Shown piece after piece: positions 43,738 to 53,444 of a stretch of 64,000 nucleotides of DNA. Below the pieces are notes generated by a model that saw only the letters and a program-made list of their open reading frames with translations, ran no database searches and was not told the origin of the DNA. This DNA is from Polynucleobacter sp. AM-7D1. Its GTDB lineage: Bacteria > Pseudomonadota > Gammaproteobacteria > Burkholderiales > Burkholderiaceae. Made by a program: the position numbers and the translations under genes. Location of the stretch: contig NZ_CP061319.1 of assembly GCF_018688455.1 (NCBI RefSeq), positions 1,488,001 through 1,552,000 on the forward strand, given 5' to 3'. Every line of letters starts with the position of its first letter. The stretch's first letter is position 1.

Positions 43738-44184
43738 TTACTTAGCCAGCGCAGCTTTAACTAAACCAGAAACTTTACCCATATCGGCTTTACCTGCCAA
43801 TTGGCCTTTGAGAACGCCAATCACTTTGCCCATATCTTGTGGACCAGCAGCGCCTGTCGAAGCAACTGCCGCAGCTACCGCTGCCTCTACTTCCGCATCA
43901 GATAATTGTGCTGGCAAGTAGTCTTGGAGAATAGTCATCTCTGCTGCCTCAATAGCGACCAAATCATCACGATTGGCTTTTTCAAATTGAGAGATAGAGT
44001 CTTTGCGCTGCTTAATCATTTTCTCAACAGTAGCAATCACGCTCGCGTCATCCATCATAATGCGATCATCTACTTCACGCTGTTTGATGGCCGCCAATAA
44101 AAGACGAATTGTTCCAAGGCGCGCCACTTCTTTTGCACGCATTGCATTTTTCATATCTTCAGTGATTTGATCTTTCAGACTCAT
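43738..44184 (-). CDS. YqeY/GatB-tail domain protein
   Basis: A 148-residue protein of the GatB/YqeY family, related to the tail domain of the amidotransferase subunit GatB. Features: KNAMRAKEVARLGTIRLLLAAIKQREVDDR, QRKDSISQFEKANRDDL, and the C-terminal DMGKVIGVLKGQLAGKADMGKVSGLVK. Its function is unclear, possibly tRNA-related. It occupies the usual place between rpsU and dnaG; a terminator separates it from rpsU. Confidence 0.92.
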   Translation of the reverse strand: MSLKDQITEDMKNAMRAKEVARLGTIRLLLAAIKQREVDDRIMMDDASVIATVEKMIKQRKDSISQFEKANRDDLVAIEAAEMTILQDYLPAQLSDAEVEAAVAAAVASTGAAGPQDMGKVIGVLKGQLAGKADMGKVSGLVKAALAK

Positions 44185-44229
44185 GGCATTTTTCCCGGTA
44201 TTGAATATCTAATAAATTGCTGCTGATTC

Positions 44230-44268
44230 AAAAGCAAAAACCCGCTGCGTTTCACCGTCAGCGGGTTT
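44230..44268 (-). terminator. rpsU terminator
   Basis: Stem AAACCCGCTG / CAGCGGGTTT with an 11-base loop, followed leftward by TTTTTGCTTTTG. A second hairpin (AAAGCCTCTC/GAGAGCTTT) lies at 44270-44293. The pair explains how the abundant S21 message ends before yqeY-dnaG-rpoD. Confidence 0.85.
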
Positions 44269-44303
44269 CAAAGCCTCTCGGTGAGGAGAGCTTTTAAATT
44301 CGA

Positions 44304-44516
44304 TTAGTAAAGCTTTTTAGGCAACATCTGGCTGCGAATACGCTTGTAATGGCGTTTAGCAGCAGCGGCCTTTTTACGCTTACGTTCAGCCGTTGGCTTC
44401 TCGTAGAACTCGCGGGCACGCAAGTCTGTCAAAAGACCATTTTTTTCAATGGTGCGCTTGAAACGGCGCAATGCCACTTCAAAAGGTTCGTTCTCACGGA
44501 GGCGGACTGTAGTCAT
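44304..44516 (-). CDS. rpsU: 30S ribosomal protein S21
   Basis: A 70-residue basic ribosomal protein: [21 protein letters not shown], ending in the Lys/Arg-rich [18 protein letters not shown]. Standard length. First gene of the macromolecular synthesis block, with a strong terminator behind it. Divergent from tsaD. Confidence 0.96.
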   Translation of the reverse strand: MTTVRLRENEPFEVALRRFKRTIEKNGLLTDLRAREFYEKPTAERKRKKAAAAKRHYKRIRSQMLPKKLY

Positions 44517-44594
44517 ACTTGTTTAACTCGTATATGCTCGAAAAATATCGAAAAAATTAACTGAAACGCGATTCTAGCACGACCAAGCAAAAAA

Positions 44595-45668
44595 ATGATT
44601 GTTTTAGGCATAGAAACTTCTTGCGATGAGACCGGGGTAGCCATATACGACACCGCCCCCTGGGAAAATCATGCTCCAGCCCATCAGGGCATCCTAGGGC
44701 AGGCTTTGCACTCCCAAATTGCCATGCACCGTGACTATGGGGGCGTTGTCCCAGAATTGGCCTCCAGGGACCATATCAGGCGGGTTTTACCCCTCTTAGA
44801 TGATGCTTTGCATGAATCTGGCCTCAAATTAAAGGATATCGACGCCGTCGCCTATACCCAAGGCCCGGGCTTGGCTGGAGCCCTACTCGTAGGCAGCGCC
44901 TTTGCCAAATCCTTAGCCCAAGGCCTTAATTTGCCATCGATTGGGGTGCATCACTTAGAAGGGCACCTACTTTCCCCACTTTTAGGGGTTTCTGTGCCGA
45001 AATTTCCCTTTATTGCCCTCCTAGTCTCTGGTGGACATACCCAGCTAATGCTGGTGAGTGGGGTTGGTAAGTACCAACTTCTGGGTGAAACCTTGGATGA
45101 TGCAGCCGGCGAAGCCTTTGATAAAACTGCCAAATTGCTCGGCTTAGATTACCCAGGCGGAGCCGCCATCTCGAAGTTGGCAGAAAAAGGGCAATCTGGG
45201 CGATTTGATCTGCCCAAACCAATGTTGCACTCAGGGGATTTAGATTTTTCCTTCTCGGGACTCAAAACAGCGGTTTTGAACCAGGTGAAAAAATTTGAGG
45301 CATTAGGCATTTCTGATTCAGATGAAATTGCGACATTCCATGCGGATCTTGCACGAAGCTTTGTCGATTCTTTGGTGGCGGTGCTGGTCAGCAAATCCGA
45401 GAAAGCACTTAAGCAATGTGGCTGCAAGCATTTGGTGCTGGCCGGTGGAGTGGGTGCCAATTTGCAGTTGCGCGCAGCGCTCAATGCTAGCGCCAAGAAG
45501 AATCGATTTGAAGTGCACTACCCACCAGTTGATCTCTGTACTGATAACGGTGTGATGATTGCATTTGCTGGAGCACTCCGCATGTTGGCAGAAAATAATG
45601 GTTCAACTACTTCAGGCGCATTTGATATCAAACCCCGCTGGGATTTGGCGAGCAATAATCTCGCTTAA
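44595..45668 (+). CDS. tsaD: tRNA N6-threonylcarbamoyladenosine transferase subunit TsaD
   Basis: A 357-residue ASKHA-fold enzyme that attaches the threonylcarbamoyl group to A37 of ANN-decoding tRNAs. Motifs: [12 protein letters not shown] at the N-terminus, the iron-binding [37 protein letters not shown], and [13 protein letters not shown] near the end. Divergently placed from rpsU, as in many bacteria. Confidence 0.96.
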   Translation: MIVLGIETSCDETGVAIYDTAPWENHAPAHQGILGQALHSQIAMHRDYGGVVPELASRDHIRRVLPLLDDALHESGLKLKDIDAVAYTQGPGLAGALLVGSAFAKSLAQGLNLPSIGVHHLEGHLLSPLLGVSVPKFPFIALLVSGGHTQLMLVSGVGKYQLLGETLDDAAGEAFDKTAKLLGLDYPGGAAISKLAEKGQSGRFDLPKPMLHSGDLDFSFSGLKTAVLNQVKKFEALGISDSDEIATFHADLARSFVDSLVAVLVSKSEKALKQCGCKHLVLAGGVGANLQLRAALNASAKKNRFEVHYPPVDLCTDNGVMIAFAGALRMLAENNGSTTSGAFDIKPRWDLASNNLA

Positions 45669-45690
45669 GTAAATCTCGTTTTAGTGCTGC

Positions 45691-46518
45691 TTACTTAGTC
45701 AGGCTAATTTTGGCGTAAGCGCTGTGATTGTGAATCGACTCAAAATTCTCAGCCTCAACCACTAAAGACAAAATACGCTCGTCATCTTTGAGTTGGCCAG
45801 CTACATCACGCACCAAGTCTTCTACAAACTTTGGATTGTCATAAGCGCGCTCAGTAACCCACTTCTCGTCAGGACGCTTGAGCAAGCCCCATAACTCGCT
45901 TGAAGCCTGGCTCTCAGCGGCTGCAACCAAATCTTCGACCGTCATCCTGGTCTGCGGATCAAGCTCTACTGACATGGTTACGTGTGAGCGCTGATTGTGC
46001 GCCCCATATTCAGAAATCTCTTTTGAGCAAGGGCACAAACTCATCACTGGAACTAAGGCGCGAAGGTTTAACTCAACGTCAATTGCACCAGAAGTATTTT
46101 GCTTAGCCTTAGCAGTCCAAGTCACTTCGTAATCCATCAAGCTTTCTACACCAGATACGGGTGCAGCTTTTTTAACGAAGTGCGTGTAGGTAAATTGAAT
46201 ACGGCCTTCTGTTGCATTTAGCAGGGGCAACATCTCACGCACCATAGCTACTACAGATGCACTATCAATTGGTTCATTGTGTTTTTGTAAGAGCGCAATG
46301 AAGCGGGACATGTGGGTGCCCTTCACGTGCGCAGGCAAAGCCACATCCATCTCAAAATTACCAACAGCTGGCATCACACCTGTCTGAGTACGGATGCTTA
46401 ATGGATGACGCAATCCCCGAATACCCACCTGCTCAATTGGTAAAGCACGCTCATCATGCGAGGACTGAATATCCGGCATGGTTTGCGGTTTGAGAAAGGC
46501 GGTGTTGATGTCGTTCAT
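45691..46518 (-). CDS. folE2: GTP cyclohydrolase FolE2 (type IB)
   Basis: A 275-residue GTP cyclohydrolase IB, making 7,8-dihydroneopterin triphosphate for folate and queuosine. The active-site segment VMSLCPCSKEISEYGAHNQRSHV carries the metal-binding Cys. FolE2 uses metals other than Zn and is often kept for zinc-poor conditions. The ATG at 46518 is chosen; the frame extends upstream into dxs. It is the last gene of the xseB-ispA-dxs-folE2 unit. Confidence 0.94.
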   Translation of the reverse strand: MNDINTAFLKPQTMPDIQSSHDERALPIEQVGIRGLRHPLSIRTQTGVMPAVGNFEMDVALPAHVKGTHMSRFIALLQKHNEPIDSASVVAMVREMLPLLNATEGRIQFTYTHFVKKAAPVSGVESLMDYEVTWTAKAKQNTSGAIDVELNLRALVPVMSLCPCSKEISEYGAHNQRSHVTMSVELDPQTRMTVEDLVAAAESQASSELWGLLKRPDEKWVTERAYDNPKFVEDLVRDVAGQLKDDERILSLVVEAENFESIHNHSAYAKISLTK

Positions 46519-46543
46519 GACTCTATTTTCAGGCAAAAATGAC

Positions 46544-48451
46544 TTATTTGCCTGCAGCAACAGGATTTGCAATAGTTTTAACTGGAAAACGTAAGGAAAT
46601 AGCCTTTGCAATCCCCTCGGAGTCCAGGCCACATTTACTCATCAGGAGTTTGTAATCGCCATGTTCCACGAATTCATCTGGAAGACCTAGTTGCAATAGG
46701 GGCTTGTTAATACCCATAGCTGAAAGAGCCTCTAAACATGCACTGCCAGCACCGCCCTGAATCACACCATCCTCAATCGTCACAAAGTAATCATGGTCTT
46801 GAGCCAAAGATTTGAGGAGCTCAAGATCTAATGGTTTTACAAAACGCATATTGGCAACCGAGGCATCGATTTTTTCAGCAACTTCGAGCGCTGGATAAAG
46901 CAAAGTACCAAAAGCCAAAATCGCAATGCGCTGACCAGCAGGTGCATTGGACTTACGGCGTAACTCACCTTTGCCTAATGGCACGGTACGCAATTCTTTT
47001 GAAGGAATCGTTCCTACACCAGCACCACGTGGGTAACGCACTGCGCTTGGGTGCGACTGATGAAATGCGGTAGTCAATAAATCACGGCACTCCGCTTCAT
47101 CTGCCGGCGTCAAAACCAACATATTCGGAATACAGCGCAAGAATGGAATGTCATACGCACCAGCATGCGTTGCGCCATCTGCACCAACTAAACCTGCACG
47201 ATCTAATGCAAACAATACTGGCAAATCCTGAATAGCAACATCATGAATGAGTTGGTCGTATGCGCGCTGCAAGAATGTTGAATAGATTGCAACAACTGGC
47301 TTCATACCTTCGCATGCCATACCAGCAGCAAAAGTCACTGCATGCTGTTCGGCAATACCAACATCGTAGTAGCGCTTGGGGAAATTTTGTTCAAATTCAA
47401 CGAGTCCGGAGCCTTCACGCATTGCAGGTGTGATGCCAATTAACAATGGATCAGCATGCGCCATATCGCAAAGCCATTCACCAAAGATTTGAGTAAAGGT
47501 TTTTTGAGATGAGGTAGCAGACTTCTTAACACCCTCTTCTGGATTGAATTTACTAGGTCCGTGATACAGAACTGGGTCTGCTTCAGCCAATTCGTAACCT
47601 TGACCCTTGCGCGTTACGACATGCAAGAACTGTGGGCCACGGCCTTCAAGCGCCAAACGGCGTACGTTTTGCAGCATCGGAATAAGCGCATCTAAATCGT
47701 GACCATCAATTGGCCCAAAGTAGTTAAAGCCAAATTCTTGAAAAATGGTTGATGGCGAGACCATACCCTTGGCATGATCTTCTAAACGTTTTGCAAACTC
47801 ACGCAAAGGAGGAGCAATCGATAAAACGCTATCAATACCTTTTTTGGTTGCAGAGTAAATATTGCCACTCAGCAATCTTGCGAGGTGTCGATTGAGCGCG
47901 CCCACTGCTGGCGAGATCGACATATCGTTGTCATTCAGAATCACCACCAATGGCAAGTCGTCATACACACCCGCATTATTCATAGCCTCAAATGCCATAC
48001 CGCCTGTCATCGCGCTATCACCAATCACTGCAACGGCAACTTGTTTCTCACCCTTGGTCTGGAAAGCACGCGCCATACCCATCGCTGCAGAAATACTTGT
48101 AGAGGAGTGGCCAGTGCCAAAGGCATCGTATTCACTTTCAGCGCGACGTGGAAAACCAGATAAGCCATCAAACTGACGCAAGGTATTCATGCGTTCCCGA
48201 CGACCAGTCAAGATTTTGTGTGGATAACTTTGATGACCTACATCCCACACCACGCGATCGGCGGGCGTATCAAACACATAGTGCAGCGCGATTGATAACT
48301 CGACTGTTCCCAAATTCGAGGAAAGGTGTCCCCCTGTTTTAGAAACGGAATCCAAAACAAACTGACGCAACTCATCTGCGAGTGCAGGAAGCTGCTCTCG
48401 GGGAAGTTTTTTTAAATCTGCAGGGGAGTGAATGGAATTTAAAGTCATCAA
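46544..48451 (-). CDS. dxs: 1-deoxy-D-xylulose-5-phosphate synthase
   Basis: A 635-residue thiamine-diphosphate enzyme condensing pyruvate and glyceraldehyde 3-phosphate, first step of the MEP isoprenoid pathway. Motifs: [34 protein letters not shown] with the downstream [10 protein letters not shown] of the ThDP site, [13 protein letters not shown] and [15 protein letters not shown]. Twelve bases follow ispA, so the two isoprenoid genes are coupled. Confidence 0.97.
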   Translation of the reverse strand: MMTLNSIHSPADLKKLPREQLPALADELRQFVLDSVSKTGGHLSSNLGTVELSIALHYVFDTPADRVVWDVGHQSYPHKILTGRRERMNTLRQFDGLSGFPRRAESEYDAFGTGHSSTSISAAMGMARAFQTKGEKQVAVAVIGDSAMTGGMAFEAMNNAGVYDDLPLVVILNDNDMSISPAVGALNRHLARLLSGNIYSATKKGIDSVLSIAPPLREFAKRLEDHAKGMVSPSTIFQEFGFNYFGPIDGHDLDALIPMLQNVRRLALEGRGPQFLHVVTRKGQGYELAEADPVLYHGPSKFNPEEGVKKSATSSQKTFTQIFGEWLCDMAHADPLLIGITPAMREGSGLVEFEQNFPKRYYDVGIAEQHAVTFAAGMACEGMKPVVAIYSTFLQRAYDQLIHDVAIQDLPVLFALDRAGLVGADGATHAGAYDIPFLRCIPNMLVLTPADEAECRDLLTTAFHQSHPSAVRYPRGAGVGTIPSKELRTVPLGKGELRRKSNAPAGQRIAILAFGTLLYPALEVAEKIDASVANMRFVKPLDLELLKSLAQDHDYFVTIEDGVIQGGAGSACLEALSAMGINKPLLQLGLPDEFVEHGDYKLLMSKCGLDSEGIAKAISLRFPVKTIANPVAAGK

Positions 48452-48463
48452 ATCTCAGTAATC

Positions 48464-49357
48464 TTATTTGCCTCTATTAACCACTAATAGAGCCAAATCT
48501 TTTAGGGCTTGGGCTTTAGGGCCAAAACTCTCTAAGCTAGCAATTGCTGTTTCTTGCAAATCTTTTGCTGCTTTCTGTGCATAGTCTAAACCCATCAAGG
48601 TCACATAGGTTGGCTTGTCATTAGCGGCGTCTTTTCCAGCGGTTTTACCCAAGGTTTGACTATCTGCAGTGGCATCGAGCACATCATCCACGATTTGAAA
48701 GGCTAAACCTAAAGCTTGGGCGTAATTTTGCAGATGCTGCATTTGGGCTGAATTAAGTTTGGCAGCAATACCACCCATCTGCACCGAACAAGAAAGCAGC
48801 GCTCCTGTTTTCATCGCATGCATTTGCTTTAAGCCTGCGAGATCCAATTTCTTTCCCACACTGTCCAGGTCGATTGCTTGCCCGCCTGCCATACCGCGCG
48901 AACCAGAGGCGCTTGCTAATGCGCTAATCATGGCTAAGCGAATGTCGGCGTCGCACTGTGCGTTTGCTAGCACCTCAAATGCGCGAGTCTGCAATGCATC
49001 GCCAACTAACAAAGCAGTCGCCTCATCATAGGCCTTATGTACTGTAGGTCGGCCACGACGCAAATCATCATCGTCCATACAAGGCAAGTCGTCGTGCACC
49101 AAGGAATAAGCATGAATGCATTCAATTGCTACTGCAGCAGCATCCAATGCATTTGGATTTGCTTCATCACTCAAGGCACCAGCGGCATAAACCAATAAAG
49201 GACGAATACGTTTACCGCCACCTTGAGCGGCATAACGCATGGCTTCATGCAAACGCACGGGATTGGTATTGGCGGCATCAAGCAAGTTCTCTAAAGCCGA
49301 TTCAGTTCGTTGCCCGTGAGCACGAACCCAATCCTCGAATGAAAGCACCTTGTTCAT
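48464..49357 (-). CDS. ispA: Farnesyl (polyprenyl) diphosphate synthase IspA
   Basis: A 297-residue trans-prenyltransferase making C15 (possibly C10-C20) diphosphates. The first Asp-rich motif is DDLPCMDDDDLRRGRPT and the second QIVDDVLDATAD, where the usual fifth Asp position is Ala-spaced but the key DD pair is kept. GGKRIRPLL and the ALQTRAFEVL helix also match. ATG at 49357 preferred to an upstream TTG at 49366. It lies between xseB and dxs. Confidence 0.95.
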   Translation of the reverse strand: MNKVLSFEDWVRAHGQRTESALENLLDAANTNPVRLHEAMRYAAQGGGKRIRPLLVYAAGALSDEANPNALDAAAVAIECIHAYSLVHDDLPCMDDDDLRRGRPTVHKAYDEATALLVGDALQTRAFEVLANAQCDADIRLAMISALASASGSRGMAGGQAIDLDSVGKKLDLAGLKQMHAMKTGALLSCSVQMGGIAAKLNSAQMQHLQNYAQALGLAFQIVDDVLDATADSQTLGKTAGKDAANDKPTYVTLMGLDYAQKAAKDLQETAIASLESFGPKAQALKDLALLVVNRGK

Positions 49358-49379
49358 AGAGCTCAAATCTCAGCCTAAC

Positions 49380-49613
49380 TTACGCTTCGAATACCCGAAC
49401 TTGCTGCTCAACTTGAGCGAGCATGGCCTGGCAGTGTTTTAGGAGTGCTGCACCACGTTGGTAGGCCAAAAGCGTCTCCTCCAGGGAGAATTTGCCAGAT
49501 TCCATGTCAGAAATGAGCTTTTCCAGCTCCTTTACAGCCTGCTCGTAACGCAAGTTAGGGTCGATTTGAACCTCAAGACCGGGTTTCTGACCCTCAGATT
49601 TCTTTGCTGGCAT
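49380..49613 (-). CDS. xseB: Exodeoxyribonuclease VII small subunit
   Basis: A 77-residue XseB subunit: YEQAVKELEKLISDMESGKFSLEETLLAYQRG is the family core of two helices that coat the large subunit. Normal length. First gene in the xseB-ispA-dxs-folE2 unit; the ispA start is 22 bases away. Confidence 0.94.
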   Translation of the reverse strand: MPAKKSEGQKPGLEVQIDPNLRYEQAVKELEKLISDMESGKFSLEETLLAYQRGAALLKHCQAMLAQVEQQVRVFEA

Positions 49614-49775
49614 TGGCTTATTTCCTTCAAATTTCTTGCAGATATAGCCCTACATATTAAAGCGAGACAGGGGTCAGATGGGTATAATCCCCTCCTTCCT
49701 TTCCAATATCGATCCGTCGATGGTTGGATTGGTTATTCCGCTTAGCTTCGGCTGACGTTTTCGGGGGTGGGGAGA

Positions 49776-50882
49776 ATGACTAATCTGGCTACCGCGCAGC
49801 AGCTTGCGCCGTCCAATTTACAACTGCCGGTTTCGGCTTATTTTGACGTTGAGCTCTATCAACGTGAAATTGAACTGCTTTTTAAGCAGGGGCCAGGCTA
49901 TGTTGGTCACGAACTCATGGTTCCTGAAGTTGGTTCCTACCAAACCTTGACCTCAGAAAATGAAGGTCGACTCTTGGTTCGCAATCAAGAAGGTATTGAA
50001 CTCCTATCAAATGTCTGCCGTCATCGCCAAGCACTCATGCTCAATGGCAAAGGCAAGGCGGACAATATTGTTTGCCCATTGCATCGCTGGACCTACGATT
50101 TAAATGGTCAACTCATGGGCGCACCCCATTTTGAAGATAAGCCTTGTCTTAATCTAGGCAAATCCCCTCTGCAAAATTGGCAAGGGCTCTTATTTGAAGG
50201 TCCACGCGATGTTCGTGCCGATCTTGCCAAACTCGGTGTTGCCGATGATCTCAAGTTTGAGGGTTACGTTCTGGATCATGTTGAAGTCCATGAATGTAAT
50301 TACAACTGGAAGACTTTTATAGAGGTCTATCTCGAGGACTATCACGTTGTTCCATTTCACCCAGGCTTGGGTAAGTTTGTTTCTTGCGAAGATCTGCGTT
50401 GGGAATTCGGTGACTGGCACAGCGTACAAACTGTTGGTATTCACAAGAACCTTGAGAAACCTGGATCACCGGTTTATCAAAAGTGGCATGAAGCAGTTCT
50501 ACGCCACCACGAGGGCAAAACACCTCGCCATGGCGCTATCTGGCTGACCTACTATCCCAATGTGATGGTCGAGTGGTACCCAGGTGTTCTCTGCGTTTCC
50601 ACCTTGCACCCTATGGGTCCAAATAAAACTCGGAACGTGGTTGAGTTCTATTACCCGGAAGAGATCGCCCTCTTTGAGCGCGAGTTTGTAGAGGCGGAGC
50701 GTGCAGCCTATATGGAAACCTGCATTGAAGATGATGAAATTGCAGAACGTATGGATGCCGGTCGCGCCGCCCTACTAGCCCGCGGTCAAAATGAAGTAGG
50801 TCCATACCAAAGCCCCATGGAAGACGGCATGCAACATTTCCACGAATGGTACCGTCGCGCCATGAGTTACGAAGGCGCATAA
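49776..50882 (+). CDS. Rieske-type aromatic ring-hydroxylating oxygenase alpha subunit
   Basis: A 368-residue oxygenase. The Rieske 2Fe-2S motif is CRHRQALML...CPLHRW (Cys81, His83, Cys100, His103), and the mononuclear iron site is in EVYLEDYHVVPFHPGLG. This layout matches choline/glycine-betaine-type or aromatic-ring oxygenases; the substrate cannot be told. No reductase or ferredoxin gene is adjacent. ATG 49776 is used; GTG 49767 is an alternative, with the G-rich stretch nearby serving either. Followed by a sulfurtransferase gene, conserved beside it in related genomes by my recollection. Confidence 0.88.
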   Translation: MTNLATAQQLAPSNLQLPVSAYFDVELYQREIELLFKQGPGYVGHELMVPEVGSYQTLTSENEGRLLVRNQEGIELLSNVCRHRQALMLNGKGKADNIVCPLHRWTYDLNGQLMGAPHFEDKPCLNLGKSPLQNWQGLLFEGPRDVRADLAKLGVADDLKFEGYVLDHVEVHECNYNWKTFIEVYLEDYHVVPFHPGLGKFVSCEDLRWEFGDWHSVQTVGIHKNLEKPGSPVYQKWHEAVLRHHEGKTPRHGAIWLTYYPNVMVEWYPGVLCVSTLHPMGPNKTRNVVEFYYPEEIALFEREFVEAERAAYMETCIEDDEIAERMDAGRAALLARGQNEVGPYQSPMEDGMQHFHEWYRRAMSYEGA

Positions 50883-50920
50883 TTCAGTAACACCCATCCC
50901 GCTCTCAATAGGAAGCCATC

Positions 50921-51751
50921 ATGACGCCTCTCATTACTGCAAATCAGTTAGAAGAAATCATTAACAGCGGTGAAAATGTATTGCTCTGTGATTGCCGCTT
51001 TGATTTAGTGGATCCCTTAGCAGGCCGCAAATCCTATCTTGAGGGTCATATTCCTGGCGCGCTCTATGTCGATCTAGACCACGATCTATCCGGTGAAAAA
51101 ACGGGCAAGAATGGTCGTCATCCGCTACCTAGCCCTGAGGCTTGGGCGCAAACTAAATCACGCTTGGGTATTGACTCAAACACTCTAGTAGTTGCATACG
51201 ATAATCAAGGCTCTGTATATGCCAGTCGCTTATGGTGGATGCTCAAAGCCACTGGCCATGCCAACGTGCAAGTATTAGATGGTGGCCTAGATGCTTGGAA
51301 TGGCCCGATTGGCACAATGCCTCGCGAAGCAAAATCAACATCAACGCCAGTGCCTGCAATGCCTTATGTTGGCCTAGTAACAGTAGAGGAAGTTGTTCAC
51401 AATCTCAAAGCCAAAAATAATATAGTTGTGGACGCTCGCGCAAATGATCGCTTCCATGGTCAAAATGAAACCTTAGATCCTGTTGGCGGGCACATCCCCA
51501 ACGCGATTAATTATTGCTTCAGAGAAAATCTTTCCAAAAAAAGCTTCAAGGCACCAGAACAACTATTCAAAGACTTTCATGATCTCTTGGGCTCAACTAA
51601 AGCATCTGAAGTCATTCATCAATGCGGCTCTGGAGTAACCGCCTGTCATAACCTGTTGGCTATGGAAGTCGCCGGCCTCAAAGGCTCACGTCTGTATGCA
51701 GGTAGTTGGAGCGAGTGGTGCGCCGACCCAAGCAGGCCAGTCGCACTCTAA
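50921..51751 (+). CDS. 3-mercaptopyruvate/thiosulfate sulfurtransferase
   Basis: A 276-residue two-domain rhodanese. The N-terminal inactive domain has CDCRFDLVDP and FYLEGHIPGA-like text; the C-terminal catalytic domain ends in the loop CGSGVTA with the persulfide Cys. CGSGVTA is typical of 3-mercaptopyruvate sulfurtransferases rather than thiosulfate types. Same direction as the Rieske gene, 38 bases after it. Converges with the ZIP gene, overlapping by 4 bases. Confidence 0.92.
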   Translation: MTPLITANQLEEIINSGENVLLCDCRFDLVDPLAGRKSYLEGHIPGALYVDLDHDLSGEKTGKNGRHPLPSPEAWAQTKSRLGIDSNTLVVAYDNQGSVYASRLWWMLKATGHANVQVLDGGLDAWNGPIGTMPREAKSTSTPVPAMPYVGLVTVEEVVHNLKAKNNIVVDARANDRFHGQNETLDPVGGHIPNAINYCFRENLSKKSFKAPEQLFKDFHDLLGSTKASEVIHQCGSGVTACHNLLAMEVAGLKGSRLYAGSWSEWCADPSRPVAL

Positions 51752-52521
51752 TGCAGTAGCGAGAGCAAGATTACAAAGCCAACGCCGCAAGCAATCAAAA
51801 TCGTTTGACGTAAAGACTCCGCCCAGTGTGGGCGGCGATGCATTTGTGGAATGAGATCACTCACTGCAATGTAAATAAAACTACTTGCGGCAATCACGAG
51901 CAAGTAAGGCATTGCCGCATTTACTCTTTCCAAAAAGAAATACGCTAATACCCCACCCACCACTGCAGATAAACCACAAATCAGGTTGTATATGAGTGCG
52001 CGCGTGCGTGTGAATCCTGCATTGAGCAATACGATGAAATCCCCAATTTCCTGCGGGATCTCGTGAGCAATAATGGCAATCGCAGTAAAGATGCCGACTT
52101 GGTAATCGGCCATAAATGCAGCAGCAATCAAAACACCGTCAACAAAATTATGTAATCCATCGCCCACCAAAATCATCCAACCGCTGCGACCCGCAACCTC
52201 TGCATCGTGTCCATGGTGGTGACCATGACCATCTCCTTCGTGATGATGGCTATGACGCAGTAAAGCGATTTTCTCAAGCAAGAAAAAGCCCAAGAGACCT
52301 GCAAGCAAAGTAGCAAATAGCAACTTGGCATCCACGCCCGGCATCGTAAATGCCTCAGGTAATGAATGCAGCAAGGCAGTAGCCAGCAAAATACCTACCG
52401 ACACACTGACCATGCTGTGAACCATCTTTGACAGAAATGACAAAGAAAAGCTTGCCGCAACAAGAACGCTAGCGGCTCCCGCTAGCGCTGTTACCAGCAC
52501 AATGCTTTGCAGTACTGACAT
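51748..52521 (-). CDS. ZIP-family metal transporter
   Basis: A 257-residue inner-membrane divalent-metal transporter with about eight helices. The cytosolic loop is His-rich (HHEGDGHGHHHGHDAEV). Conserved transport residues occur in DGLHNFVDGVLIAAAF and IAHEIPQEIGDF. Likely imports Zn or a related metal. Starts 5 bases after the dienelactone hydrolase gene, so probably co-transcribed. Confidence 0.93.
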   Translation of the reverse strand: MSVLQSIVLVTALAGAASVLVAASFSLSFLSKMVHSMVSVSVGILLATALLHSLPEAFTMPGVDAKLLFATLLAGLLGFFLLEKIALLRHSHHHEGDGHGHHHGHDAEVAGRSGWMILVGDGLHNFVDGVLIAAAFMADYQVGIFTAIAIIAHEIPQEIGDFIVLLNAGFTRTRALIYNLICGLSAVVGGVLAYFFLERVNAAMPYLLVIAASSFIYIAVSDLIPQMHRRPHWAESLRQTILIACGVGFVILLSLLH

Positions 52522-52526
52522 GAAAA

Positions 52527-53423
52527 TTAAGCAACCCCGTTTTGTTTAAACCAGGCAATACATTTTTCCCAGCCATCCTTCGCTGGACCTTCGCGATATA
52601 AAGCGCGATAGTCCGCATGGAAGCCATGAGGTGCATCTGGATAGACTTCAAAACGGGAGGCTTTAGCAGCTGGATTTTTCGGGGCTGCTGCTGCAAGCGC
52701 TTGACGCATCTGCTCAACAGTTTCGAGTGAGATGCCCGCATCAGCTCCGCCATATAAACCTAAGACTGGAGCCTTCAAGTCAGCAGCAATATCAACTGGG
52801 TGGCGAGGATTGCCTTCAGTTTTTTCACCAACTAAACGGCCATACCAAGCTACACCAGCCTTGACCTGAGGCAACGTAGCTGAGAGCCAAGTAATACGAC
52901 CACCCCAACAAAAACCTGTGACGCCAACTTTTTTCACATCACCACCGTTTTTGCCAGCCCATTGAATGGCTGCCTGTAAATCATTTAAGACTTGAGAATC
53001 TGGAGTCTTGGCAACAATATTGCTCATGATCTCGGCAGTAGTTCCATAGGTATTAGGATCGCCTGCTCGGATAAAGAATTCTGGGGCAATCGCCATATAA
53101 CCTAATTTAGCAAAACGTCTAGTAACGTCAGCAATGTATTCATGTACACCAAAGATTTCACTTGCAACGATCACAATCGGCAAATTACCTTTAGCTTTTT
53201 CTGGACGAGAAACATAAGCTGGCATCTGAAAGCTTCCGACTGGAATCATTTGCTCACCCGCTTTAATGCCCTTGAAATCCGTTTCGATTGCTTGTGCCAT
53301 CACAGGCTCTGAGGCGGCTACAAAACCAATTCCCATCGTGGTTGCTGTAATGGCAGAGGCTTTCATGAAACCTCTTCTGTCGCTAGCAATTACTTTTGAA
53401 TCTAAATCTTTTTTTGCAGTCAT
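52527..53423 (-). CDS. Tat-exported dienelactone hydrolase family protein
   Basis: A 298-residue alpha/beta hydrolase of the dienelactone hydrolase family. A twin-arginine leader (SDRRGFMKASAI) predicts Tat export. Active-site Cys is in GVTGFCWGGRITW, with an Asp near GGADAG and His in DAPHGFHAD. Such exported members hydrolyse lactone- or ester-like compounds of unknown nature. The ATG at 53423 has AGGAG upstream. Confidence 0.9.
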   Translation of the reverse strand: MTAKKDLDSKVIASDRRGFMKASAITATTMGIGFVAASEPVMAQAIETDFKGIKAGEQMIPVGSFQMPAYVSRPEKAKGNLPIVIVASEIFGVHEYIADVTRRFAKLGYMAIAPEFFIRAGDPNTYGTTAEIMSNIVAKTPDSQVLNDLQAAIQWAGKNGGDVKKVGVTGFCWGGRITWLSATLPQVKAGVAWYGRLVGEKTEGNPRHPVDIAADLKAPVLGLYGGADAGISLETVEQMRQALAAAAPKNPAAKASRFEVYPDAPHGFHADYRALYREGPAKDGWEKCIAWFKQNGVA

Positions 53424-53444
53424 TTTTTGTCTCCTCACCTGTAA

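Noticed and set aside
49683..49688. TATAAT as promoter of the Rieske gene
   Set aside because: A -10 match without a usable -35; possible, but too weak to list as a feature.
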